From Liminaster sp964567855 (GTDB lineage Bacteria; Bacteroidota; Bacteroidia; Bacteroidales; UBA3663): 64,000 nt of DNA. This document shows positions 35,808-44,476 of the stretch, piece after piece. The position numbers and the translations under genes were made by a program. Within the stretch, counting starts at the first letter, position 1, and every line of letters starts with the position of its first letter. The notes beneath the pieces were generated by a model that ran no database searches, had not been told where the DNA came from, and saw only the letters and a list, made by a program, of their open reading frames with translations. The stretch lies in the NCBI GenBank assembly GCA_964567855.1, contig CAZMOE010000007.1, forward strand, positions 1-64,000, read 5' to 3'.

Positions 35808-35868
35808 AATCCCCCTTTTTTGAAACTTTTACATGTTAAAAACTTGCAAAAAAGGGGGATTCTTTCTT
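35808..35868. terminator. terminator after the GH105 gene
   Basis: Perfect 14-bp arms AATCCCCCTTTTTT (35808-35821) and AAAAAAGGGGGATT (35848-35861), then CTTTCTTT. Confidence 0.85.
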
Positions 35869-35887
35869 TAGTTTCGTCCTATTTATT

Positions 35888-35895
35888 TAATTTTG
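35888..35895 (+). promoter_or_regulatory. -7 box of the 876-residue secreted protein gene
   Basis: TAATTTTG fits TAnnTTTG; leader of about 115 bases. No good -33 TTTG. Confidence 0.45.
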
Positions 35896-36015
35896 TACCG
35901 ATAAAAAGCGGATTTATGGATTATGTTTATAGGAGATGCTTCTTATTTGATATATGGATATTATTAAACACCAATCTACAATAATTATTTAACTAATTCA
36001 AATCATTAACAACAC

Positions 36016-38646
36016 ATGAAGAAGATTTATGCTTTTTCTTTAAGCGCTGTGATGTTACTGTCTGCCGCAGACATGACATGGGCGCAGAGCCGTAAGACTT
36101 GGGACTTCACTAAAGGTTATAGTGATGTGACCAAAGCTAACCTGACAGCTGATGCCAATTGGGTTTCAAATCGTACCGATAGTGAAGGTAACACTACCGG
36201 CTGGAAAGATGGTACGAAGATGTCCGGTACATTGATGGCCAACGGCGAGCCGATTGCAGAACTGGAGGGACTCGTTTTCGGAACAGCAGGACTGAGTACC
36301 AATAATAACTATTTGTTGGATCCTGCCAGCATTCGTATGTCTCGAGCCAATATGGTAGTAAACCTCCCGAAACTGGCAAACGGACAGCAGGTGATGATTA
36401 TGGCAAAAAGTGCCAACAGTACAAGCGCTCGTGGTATTACTGCCAATACAACCAATCTTGTAAAGGAAAGCGGTCCGGAAGGTGATGTCGCACCCGGAGA
36501 GGCAGGCCTGCAGACGTGGGTTTGGCGTGTTGAAACTACCAGCGAAGACTCCGTAGAGGTATCTTTCAAGATTTTGGTCGGCGGCGTTGACATCTCTTTG
36601 ATTCAGATTGATAAGGGCGACGGCGGCAGTATCGAAACAACTCCTACTATCGCTTGGGTATATGATTCTTCTGTCGAGGAATATGATTGGGAAAGCGATC
36701 CGTTCTACGCTTATACTCCTATCAATGAACAGGATACAAAGGCTTTCGATTTGGCTACATATACTTCTGAAGAGAAGTCCATGGCCGATAGTTTGGAAAC
36801 ATTCGATTTGGTAGTGTATTCCAATGGTATCGCAGCCGGAAGCACTTATGCCGAATTCCTTCTCGGTGAGTTGAACCGTGTGCCGGTATTGAACTTCAAT
36901 GTAGATCTTTATGCCGCATGGGGACAGGGTAGCACCGCAGTTCCTGCACCGACCAGCGCTTTCACTTTGACTGAAGAGGCTGTGGAACATGATCTTTTTG
37001 CAGATTGTATGCTTGACGGTCAGATGTTGACCATCTTCGACGATGGCGATGCCGTTGAGGGTCGCAAATGTCTCGGTTATACCTTGAACGAAGGCTCTGA
37101 CTTCGCTGATGATGAAGTTTTGGCCTATGTCGGCAGCGATGCCGCCATCCATCTTCATGGTACGAAGAACACTTATATGTTGCTTCCTTTGGCATCTGAA
37201 AATGCAGTTATAGAGGATGAGCCTATCATCAGCGATAATTTGATTCAGCTTCTTTCCAATACCATTTCTTATTTGCGCGGTACGAAAGGAAAAGTTCTGG
37301 CTGCCGGTCGTCCTGCTATTTCTTACAAGTATGACAACAATGTGACTACCGTCGAGTTGAAGTCAGCCATCAACGGATCTAAGATTTTCTATACTTTGGA
37401 TGATACCGATCCTACTACTGCCAGCCCCCGTTATACTGAGCCGTTGGTTATTACTGAAAATCATACTATTCTCAAGGCCTTCGTAACGGCTCCTGCCTAC
37501 AACGCAAGTTCTATCGTTGTTGATACTGTTCTTGTGAAGGCCAAGTTGGCAGCTCCGACCTATGAGGTGTCTTACGAAGGTAATATTGCCAAAGTTAAGC
37601 TTACCGCTCCTGAAGATGGCGAAGCCTATTACAATATCACCGGCTCCAATGATCCTTCTAAGTCCTCTAAATATGTGGAATCTTTGGGTCTCACCATTTT
37701 ACGTCCTACGGTGCTGACTGCGTTCTCTTATGCTGATGGTAAGTTGGTTTCCGATATCGTTGAATTCGTTGTCGACAACACTGCTTTAACTTACTACAAC
37801 GATACTTTGGCTCACCTTAACTTCCAACAGGACGAGTGGAATCCCGGAGTAGAACTTGTGGCAAGATATAACTATTACTCTGATGAAAAGGCCGATTCAA
37901 CTATCGTTTTCGATGAAGACGGTGTAACTCCGATCGATACGGTTTATACTTATAAGCCTGCTGACATCTTGACAGAGGTTGAAATCGGTACGGATTGGAA
38001 GGTCGGTTCTTATGGTCAGCGTATTATGGTGCAGAAGACCGGTACATCTGCCACGGTAGGTGCAAGCTATGGTCCGGCAACCGCTTTGGATGCTGGCGCT
38101 TCCACCAATGGCTTTACATTCCTTCAGACCCAGAAATCCAATGACCCGGCTTCCGGTTATTTGAGGTCTGTCGTTACATTCCAGGCTCCGTTTGTGGCTG
38201 CATTGCATTTCACCGGCCAGGCTGAAAGCGGCGACGGCAAGCTGGATGGTAAGTACCGTGAGGCTGTTGAGATCTCAACTTCTGTGGATGGCGAAAATTG
38301 GACCGTTGTCGACACTGTCGCTACCAACTACATGAAGCTTATGAGCTACCAGACTGTAGAAGTCTTGGGTGACGGTGCAGTTTATGTGAAGTTTGCTTCT
38401 GCCAATCCCGCTAAATACAGCAACACTCAGAAGACGATGATCTTCGATATCTGTCTGCTTGCACCGACTCAGGAGCGTCCGGGCTTGGGCATCGATGAGG
38501 TTATCTCTGGCGAAAAAGTTGTGAAGGCCGTCCGTATGTTCAACCTCTCTGGCCAGCAGATCCGTGTTGCCGAGCAGGGTATCAACATTATCCAGACTAT
38601 ATATTCCGACGGTTCTATCGAGACCCGTAAGATCATGGTGAAATAA
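36016..38646 (+). CDS. secreted protein with chitobiase-like modules and C-terminal sorting-like tail
   Basis: An 876-residue protein with a signal peptide (about residues 1-23). The first 430 residues are acidic and not recognised. Two repeated modules follow (about 440-505 and 508-590); the first (KIFYTLDDTDPTTASPRYTE) matches the chitobiase/beta-hexosaminidase C-terminal domain often used as an add-on in secreted enzymes. A beta-rich region follows, and the last 40 residues (MFNLSGQQIR, then TRKIMVK) look like a type IX secretion sorting tail. No catalytic motif is visible. Co-location suggests a glycan-binding or degrading role, but this is not shown. Confidence 0.7.
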   Translation: MKKIYAFSLSAVMLLSAADMTWAQSRKTWDFTKGYSDVTKANLTADANWVSNRTDSEGNTTGWKDGTKMSGTLMANGEPIAELEGLVFGTAGLSTNNNYLLDPASIRMSRANMVVNLPKLANGQQVMIMAKSANSTSARGITANTTNLVKESGPEGDVAPGEAGLQTWVWRVETTSEDSVEVSFKILVGGVDISLIQIDKGDGGSIETTPTIAWVYDSSVEEYDWESDPFYAYTPINEQDTKAFDLATYTSEEKSMADSLETFDLVVYSNGIAAGSTYAEFLLGELNRVPVLNFNVDLYAAWGQGSTAVPAPTSAFTLTEEAVEHDLFADCMLDGQMLTIFDDGDAVEGRKCLGYTLNEGSDFADDEVLAYVGSDAAIHLHGTKNTYMLLPLASENAVIEDEPIISDNLIQLLSNTISYLRGTKGKVLAAGRPAISYKYDNNVTTVELKSAINGSKIFYTLDDTDPTTASPRYTEPLVITENHTILKAFVTAPAYNASSIVVDTVLVKAKLAAPTYEVSYEGNIAKVKLTAPEDGEAYYNITGSNDPSKSSKYVESLGLTILRPTVLTAFSYADGKLVSDIVEFVVDNTALTYYNDTLAHLNFQQDEWNPGVELVARYNYYSDEKADSTIVFDEDGVTPIDTVYTYKPADILTEVEIGTDWKVGSYGQRIMVQKTGTSATVGASYGPATALDAGASTNGFTFLQTQKSNDPASGYLRSVVTFQAPFVAALHFTGQAESGDGKLDGKYREAVEISTSVDGENWTVVDTVATNYMKLMSYQTVEVLGDGAVYVKFASANPAKYSNTQKTMIFDICLLAPTQERPGLGIDEVISGEKVVKAVRMFNLSGQQIRVAEQGINIIQTIYSDGSIETRKIMVK

Positions 38647-38683
38647 AAACCTTCGGCTTTTATTTATCATAGCATAAAAAACT

Positions 38684-38729
38684 GCAGAGACTGTGTCATT
38701 TAAAAGTATGGCATGGTCTCTGCTTTTTT
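38684..38729 (+). terminator. terminator after the 876-residue protein gene
   Basis: GCAGAGAC (38684-38691) pairs with GTCTCTGC (38716-38723), then six T. Confidence 0.85.
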
Positions 38730-38982
38730 ATCCGGCAATGCCGTTGTGTTTTTGGGGCGTCCGCTTTTTTCGGATTTTTATCAGTCTGTTATTTGTAATA
38801 AACTATGTGCTGTTTATGTTCAAGATTTAAAATAACAGCGTTTTTTGATGCACTTTATTACCTTACAGATTCACTTTTGCATTTTCAATTTTATAGTTTA
38901 CGGATTTGATAAGGGATTTAGTCGTTTAGAGACATATTAAGCGGCTATTTATATGTCTTATATCATATTCACGTTATTCCAA
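38730..38982. other. gene-free AT-rich spacer
   Basis: About 250 bases between the terminator and the next hairpin; no reading frame or known signal is seen. Confidence 0.4.
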
Positions 38983-39041
38983 AGAACATCCGCTATACTT
39001 TGGGCAGGGAGAGTTTTTGCCTTGGGGATAGCGGATGTTCT
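38983..39041. terminator. 14-bp perfect hairpin, probable end of the fucosidase transcript
   Basis: AGAACATCCGCTAT (38983-38996) and ATAGCGGATGTTCT (39028-39041) with a 31-base loop. It lies 60 bases beyond the end of the minus-strand GH29 gene. The T run is poor, so it may act as a 3' end stabiliser. Confidence 0.55.
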
Positions 39042-39102
39042 GTCTGTTATTAATGCTGTATTATGAGGCCGGTTTTACAGAGGTAAAAATGATTTTAAAA
39101 TC

Positions 39103-40746
39103 TTATTTTTTGATTCTCAGTACCGGAGCGATACTGCCTGTCGGCTTGTCGGGGAGATTTACGATCAGGCCTTCTGCCGTTTGAGTGAAGGAAACCTTGC
39201 CGTGGCCCAATAAATCGATGCGACCGATGCGGCGTGTGTGATGAGGATTGCCTGCGGCGAGAGATTTGATCACCAGACGGCCGTCTTCGGGCCATGCCAG
39301 GGCTGTGGCATAAATATGGCGGGCGGTCTGGGTGAAGCGGATCTCCTGGCTGGTCGCTTTGCTGTATGAGCCTTCATTGAATCCCTGTGCATTGAGTTTG
39401 ATATTGCTTTCTGCGATAGGACCCTCGCCGAAAACTTTCCAGGGACGGGTATCGATGATAGACTCTCGGTTTACTTTCATCCACGCGCCGAATTCATCGA
39501 GAATGGCCTTCTCTTTTTCATCGAAAGTTCCGTCTGCACGCAAAGGAACACTGAGCAACAGATTTCCGTTTTTGCTGACAATATCGACCAGCAACTTGAC
39601 AATGGTTGCCGCAGATTTGTAATGATTGTGTTGATAAATGTCGGTGTTGTAATGCCATCCGCCTATACAGGAGCAGGATTGCCACGGTTGTTCCATAATC
39701 GAGTTAGGAGCTCCGCGTTCCACGTCCCAGACAAGCGCTTTGCGTTGTTCTTCGGAGAGAATCTTACCGAACATGACCGCTTCGTTCTTTCCTTTATGTG
39801 TTTCCATGTTCCGGTTGTACAGATGCGCGGCAATTTTCAATCCGGCATCGCTGATGGGATAAAATGGCATGACTGTAACGTCGAAGTAGAGCAAATCCGG
39901 AGCATAGCGGTTGATGACATCCAGAGTGCGGTCGTAGAAATTAGTGACATACTCTTGTGTCGGAAGACAGACGTCATTGTTCCATGCCCATTGCCAGTGA
40001 ATGCGGTTATTTGCCCAGCTGCGGTCGCTCATCGGGTGGTTCTGTGCATAAAGTTGCTGCGGATCGTATCCTTCCCACCATTTCCCTTTGCCATCTTCCT
40101 TTGTCAGTTTTCCATCATAGTACACTCCTGCCATTTTTCCGTTCTGATCGTAACGCTGTGACGGCTCGTACCATGACCAGGCATGGTCGGCATGCAGACT
40201 GACGCCGAAATGCAGTCCGTGATGACGGCAGGCTTCCGCCCATTCTGCCAAAATATCGCGATGGGGGCCGATGTTTTCGGAATTCCAAGGTTGATACTGG
40301 CTATTCCACAAGTCGAAATTGTCATGATGGTTGCCTAAAGCGAAGAAATATTGCGCGCCGAGACTCTTATAATAGGCTACCAGGCTGTCGGGCTGCCATT
40401 TTTCGGCTTTGAAAAGGGGAAGAATATCCTTGAACCCCACTTCCGAAGGATGTCCATAGTTTTTTACGTGATGTTCGTAGGCTTTGGAGCCTTCGATATA
40501 CATATCGCGGGCCATCCAGTCGCCGGAGCCTTCCACGCATTGGGGTCCCCAATGAGCCCAGATGCCAAATTTGGCATTTCTGAACCATTCCGGTACCTGA
40601 TATTGCGAAAGCGATTCCCAGGTAGGCTGAAACTGGCCTTTCTGCATCGGTTCGTGTTCTTCGGAAACCGGCACTTGATAGGACTGCGCCATTCCCCATA
40701 CGGGAATAGTGGCCAGCAAGAAGGTGATAATGTGTTGTTTAGTCAT
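39103..40746 (-). CDS. secreted GH29 alpha-L-fucosidase
   Basis: A 547-residue protein with a signal peptide (about residues 1-20). The family 29 barrel begins with VPEWFRNAKFGIWAHWG (about 51-67), then ALGNHHDNFDLWNS, the substrate-binding His pair, and the likely nucleophile Asp289 in YAPDLLYFD. A beta-sandwich domain follows to the C-terminus. It releases alpha-linked fucose, or close analogues, from plant or host glycans. Preceded by a related gene 169 bases upstream on the same strand. Confidence 0.9.
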   Translation of the reverse strand: MTKQHIITFLLATIPVWGMAQSYQVPVSEEHEPMQKGQFQPTWESLSQYQVPEWFRNAKFGIWAHWGPQCVEGSGDWMARDMYIEGSKAYEHHVKNYGHPSEVGFKDILPLFKAEKWQPDSLVAYYKSLGAQYFFALGNHHDNFDLWNSQYQPWNSENIGPHRDILAEWAEACRHHGLHFGVSLHADHAWSWYEPSQRYDQNGKMAGVYYDGKLTKEDGKGKWWEGYDPQQLYAQNHPMSDRSWANNRIHWQWAWNNDVCLPTQEYVTNFYDRTLDVINRYAPDLLYFDVTVMPFYPISDAGLKIAAHLYNRNMETHKGKNEAVMFGKILSEEQRKALVWDVERGAPNSIMEQPWQSCSCIGGWHYNTDIYQHNHYKSAATIVKLLVDIVSKNGNLLLSVPLRADGTFDEKEKAILDEFGAWMKVNRESIIDTRPWKVFGEGPIAESNIKLNAQGFNEGSYSKATSQEIRFTQTARHIYATALAWPEDGRLVIKSLAAGNPHHTRRIGRIDLLGHGKVSFTQTAEGLIVNLPDKPTGSIAPVLRIKK

Positions 40747-40915
40747 ATACGTTTATTTTTATAGATGAAACATGATTCGCGTTGAATTATGAAACGCAGT
40801 CTTCTTTATGTGTTTTTACCAAACTGGAAGAGCAAGCTGTTTCTGCTTTGTTGTTTTTGCCGTCATGCAATATTCGGCTGTCTGGTAATTACCGATTTCA
40901 AATTCTTTCGTTTTG

Positions 40916-43084
40916 TTATTTTTTGATTTTCTTAATTACAGGGGTTACCTGGTTCAACCAGAGATCAGCCATTCGGCGGTGTCCGGCGGGGGTGGGATGG
41001 ATGCCGTCCCAAATCCAGTAATCCGGGCGGGGGGCTTCGGAAGAGAGCTTAGCAAACATCTCGTTGTAAGGCAAATAGATGGCGTTGAAATCTCGGGCGA
41101 TGTTTCGGATTGTTTCAGCGCACCGGCCGATCATTTCTTCCCGCTTATTATAATCGCCGGCTTGCCCGATTCGGCCGACCTTGGCAATGAAAGGGGCCCC
41201 CAGAACAAATTTTACGTCAGGATTTTTCTGCCGGGCCTTCGATAGTAATTTTTTATAGGTTTCACCCCAATGGTAGAAGTCGAAATCCTCACCCGGATGT
41301 TCACGCAGATGCTTGTCGATGTCATTGGTGCCGATGAGAATGGAAATAACATCCGGGTTCAGGGCGAGGGCATCCGGTTGCCAGCGGTCATACAGATCCT
41401 GCAATGTGTTTCCGGAAATGCCCCGGTTGAAGAACTGTATGTCCCGCTTCGGATAAAGACTTTGACAGTGAGACGCACAGAGTTCCATATAGCCATGGCC
41501 GTAAATGTGATTCAGATCCCGTCGGTTGCGTTTCCCGCTCGGCGTGCTGTGGCCTCCGCTATTGCCCCAGCCGCCATCGGTGACACTGTCGCCGATAAAA
41601 AGCACTTTGGGCCGCTTGGCGAGAGTGATTTTGAATACTACAACAGGATCGTCGACAGATAATTGTGCGTCAATCAGCAATCCGTCGGGTGTCTGCTTGT
41701 AGCCGACCTGTTTATGCTCATATAGACATTCCACTTTGGTGACCGGGCAATGGCTCAGGGTCCGGATATGGAAGGGGGTACCGTCCCATCGGATAACGAA
41801 AGCGTAAATTTCGGATTCTCCCTTGCACGTGAACCGGATATTGGCTTTTGATGGGTGTTTTTTGATGTTCGGTCCTTCGCCGAAAACGCTATAGGCCCGC
41901 GATCCGTAGACACCTTCTCCGTAGCGGTCGAGCCACTGGCCGATGCGCAGCAATATTTTCTGCTGCTCCTGCGGAATACTGCCGTCGCCTTTCGGAGAGA
42001 TATTCAGGCAGAGGTTTCCATTTTTTGATATATTCTCCACCAGATTCCGGATGATGCCCTCGGCACTTTGCAGTTTCAGGCCTTCGATATATCCGAACTT
42101 ATTGCCGATCGGGTCATCTACCTGCCAGTAGGCGGAGGTAAAAAGTTCCTTGGGTGCCCGTGATTCGCGTTCAAAATCGAGGATGGAACCGGCTAAATAG
42201 GCTTTGCTTTTCGACTGGATGCTGACCTCTTTGCCCCAGTTCTCGGCGCTGTTGTAATAATATTGTGCAATACGCAGTTTCCACGGGTCCATGGAGCGAT
42301 AATTGATACCGTTGTCGAAATAGAGCAGGTCGGGCCTGTAGCGGTCTATGATTTCATAGACACGCTCTTGCCATTCGTTCAGAAAACGGTCGTCCTGAGG
42401 ATGTCGCAGGGTGTCTGGATCCGACGGCCCCATGCCCGAAGCATCGGTGGGGCGTTGCGGCGGTCCGTAGAAGTCGTCATATTCAGGTAGGAAAAGATCG
42501 GTGGAATCGGGCGATAAGCGTTCAGGATACATGAAGTCCCAATGTTCCACGCGGTGGTTGGAAACTCCGAATTTCATCCCCTCTGCGCGTACGGCCTTGG
42601 CCAATTCACCGATAATGTCGCGTTTGGGTCCCATCTGTAGGGCGTTCCAACGGGTGAGGCGGCTGTCGTACATGGCAAAGCCGTCGTGATGTTCGGCTGT
42701 TGGAATCACATAGCGTGCCCCCGACCGGCGGAATAATTGCGCCCATTCGTCGGGGTTGAATTTTTCGGCCTTGAACATCGGGATGAAATCCTTGTACCCG
42801 AAATCGCGCTGGTCACCCCAGCGTTGGCGGTGGGTTTCGGCCAGACCGTTGTACATGTGTTTGGGATACCACTCGCTGCCTGTGGCGGGAACCGAATACA
42901 CACCCCAGTGGATGAAGATCCCGAATTTGGCATCTTTGAACCATTCGGGTACGGTGTAGTTCTGTTCGAGCGATTCCCATGTGGCCTCATAATGTTTGCG
43001 TGGCTGCTGTGCCCCGGCGTGCAAGATTGTTGCCAGAGAGAGGGTTACAGTCGTCAGCAAGCGGTTTCCTGTTTGATGTCTCAT
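40916..43084 (-). CDS. GH29 alpha-L-fucosidase fused to a GDSL/SGNH esterase
   Basis: A 722-residue two-domain enzyme with a signal peptide (about residues 1-25). Residues 35-480 are family 29: VPEWFKDAKFGIFIHWG at 45-61 and nucleophile Asp257 in YRPDLLYFDNG. Residues 492-722 form an SGNH hydrolase: block I GDS with Ser500, block II Gly near 555, block III GTND with Asn587, block V DGIHPT with Asp693 and His696, so the triad is complete. I infer coupled de-acylation and de-fucosylation of one side chain, as in acetylated pectic fucose residues; the substrate is not proven. Confidence 0.9.
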   Translation of the reverse strand: MRHQTGNRLLTTVTLSLATILHAGAQQPRKHYEATWESLEQNYTVPEWFKDAKFGIFIHWGVYSVPATGSEWYPKHMYNGLAETHRQRWGDQRDFGYKDFIPMFKAEKFNPDEWAQLFRRSGARYVIPTAEHHDGFAMYDSRLTRWNALQMGPKRDIIGELAKAVRAEGMKFGVSNHRVEHWDFMYPERLSPDSTDLFLPEYDDFYGPPQRPTDASGMGPSDPDTLRHPQDDRFLNEWQERVYEIIDRYRPDLLYFDNGINYRSMDPWKLRIAQYYYNSAENWGKEVSIQSKSKAYLAGSILDFERESRAPKELFTSAYWQVDDPIGNKFGYIEGLKLQSAEGIIRNLVENISKNGNLCLNISPKGDGSIPQEQQKILLRIGQWLDRYGEGVYGSRAYSVFGEGPNIKKHPSKANIRFTCKGESEIYAFVIRWDGTPFHIRTLSHCPVTKVECLYEHKQVGYKQTPDGLLIDAQLSVDDPVVVFKITLAKRPKVLFIGDSVTDGGWGNSGGHSTPSGKRNRRDLNHIYGHGYMELCASHCQSLYPKRDIQFFNRGISGNTLQDLYDRWQPDALALNPDVISILIGTNDIDKHLREHPGEDFDFYHWGETYKKLLSKARQKNPDVKFVLGAPFIAKVGRIGQAGDYNKREEMIGRCAETIRNIARDFNAIYLPYNEMFAKLSSEAPRPDYWIWDGIHPTPAGHRRMADLWLNQVTPVIKKIKK

Positions 43085-43270
43085 GACAATATGGTGATTT
43101 TTGTTTTAATGATATCGTTTTTTTATTCCGGGCCGGGCTGGTGCCGACGATTCCTTTTGTAGGATTGGATCTCGGATGCAAAGAAATAGAAAAAAAACGA
43201 TATAAAATTAGAAAATATCGATTCTGGATGTGAATTTATCGACTTTATGCCGATTCCGGATATTTTTCTT

Positions 43271-43278
43271 TATCTTTG
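43271..43278 (+). promoter_or_regulatory. -7 box in the divergent region
   Basis: TATCTTTG matches TAnnTTTG exactly. It could drive the hydrolase gene at 43476 with a leader near 190 bases. Confidence 0.45.
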
Positions 43279-43284
43279 TCACCT

Positions 43285-43431
43285 ATGGAAACGTTCCGTC
43301 TCATATATGAATCAGGTCCGAAGTTTCCGGATATCGGTTTAACCCGTCGTGGATGGGGGGATATCGCCGGATTTTCAGATTGTAAAATAAGTAGGGGCCG
43401 TTTTCACTCTGTAGAAAGCGGGAATTTGTAA
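43285..43431 (+). CDS. possible small ORF, 48 residues
   Basis: An ATG lies exactly where a transcript from the -7 box at 43271 would start, giving a 48-residue frame (METFRLIYESG...) closing at 43431. Composition is ordinary and no family is recognised. It may be a leaderless small protein or chance reading in a leader. Confidence 0.2.
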   Translation: METFRLIYESGPKFPDIGLTRRGWGDIAGFSDCKISRGRFHSVESGNL

Positions 43432-43475
43432 ACGGGCGACGCATCCTTATAAAAACAAAGTAGTTTATTTTTTAT

Positions 43476-44078
43476 ATGAATATTCTTTATCTTCACGGCA
43501 TGGCTTCCAGCCACCAGTCAGAAACGGCCGCTTATTTGCGCAAGTATCTCCCGGAACATAGAATCATTGTTCCGGATCTTTCGATCGATCCGGCCCTCTC
43601 TTTTCCTTTGATAGACCGGTTGATCCGTGAGGAAAAAATAGATTTGCTGGTTGGCCATTCCTTGGGAGGCTTTATGGCGCAGAAATATACGGGCATGAAG
43701 AAAGTGCTTGTCAATCCATGTTTGGGAACCTCTTTTTTCCGTCTCTTTCTTGGGCGGAACCGGTATAAGCATCCTCGTTATGACGGGATACCTTTCTATG
43801 TAGTCACGCCGGCAATCTGTGTCGCTTATAAACGGATGGAACATACGCAGTTTGATAGTCTTACCCCTATTGACGATGACCGGACCATAGGTCTGTTTGC
43901 CCGCTATGACCTTTATACACGTCTTTCGGCCCATCGTTTCAAGAGGCATTACACTCATCGTCGTCTTATTGCCGGCCGGCATTTTCCTACAGAGACTACG
44001 GTGAGGGATTTTATAGTTCCCGCTATCAGGGACCTGATGGACCATGGGGGATTGCCGGCCGTCGAAAGTTGTGAATAG
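43476..44078 (+). CDS. YqiA-like alpha/beta-hydrolase
   Basis: A 200-residue esterase-like protein of the UPF0227/YqiA type. The start MNILYLHGMASS provides the oxyanion region, the nucleophile elbow is GHSLGG (about residues 59-64, Ser61), and the catalytic acid and His would be in the last third (LIAGRHFPTE). It hydrolyses small esters or thioesters; the substrate is unknown. Between two sugar-active genes, but no evidence that it takes part in that work. Confidence 0.8.
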   Translation: MNILYLHGMASSHQSETAAYLRKYLPEHRIIVPDLSIDPALSFPLIDRLIREEKIDLLVGHSLGGFMAQKYTGMKKVLVNPCLGTSFFRLFLGRNRYKHPRYDGIPFYVVTPAICVAYKRMEHTQFDSLTPIDDDRTIGLFARYDLYTRLSAHRFKRHYTHRRLIAGRHFPTETTVRDFIVPAIRDLMDHGGLPAVESCE

Positions 44079-44114
44079 CTTATAAGAGCTGCTTCCGGCG
44101 CATCGGGAGGCGGT

Positions 44115-44145
44115 AAACAGACGGTGATCGCCGTCTGTTTTGTTT
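44115..44145 (+). terminator. terminator after the hydrolase gene
   Basis: AAACAGACGG (44115-44124) and CCGTCTGTTT (44131-44140) around a 6-base loop, followed by TGTTT. Confidence 0.8.
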
Positions 44146-44476
44146 CGGTTGCGGCAGTTGGCCGTCATGGTGACGGTAGCGGCAATACGGGAACTGCCGG
44201 TAATAGTCTTGGTGGCGGATGAAAAATTGCGGGGCGCGTCTCCCGTATTATGATAGCCGGTCGGCGCTATGCCGCGTCATGGGCAGAGCCTCAGAAGAGT
44301 TCTTCCCTGAGGCCGGATAGATGATTATATGGAGTAGAAATTGCTTTCGGAAAAGGAAATAGAGCCATTTATACTATAATTGCTTCTTAAAATTGAGATT
44401 TTAGGTTGTTACATTTCGTTGTTGGAAATTTATCCGTATCTTCGTCCGATTGAAGTATATAAAACTTATTGTATCC
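44146..44476 (+). other. gene-free region before the PL9 gene
   Basis: About 330 bases with no credible gene. TATCTTCG near 44438 resembles a -7 box (one mismatch) and may be the PL9 promoter. Confidence 0.35.
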
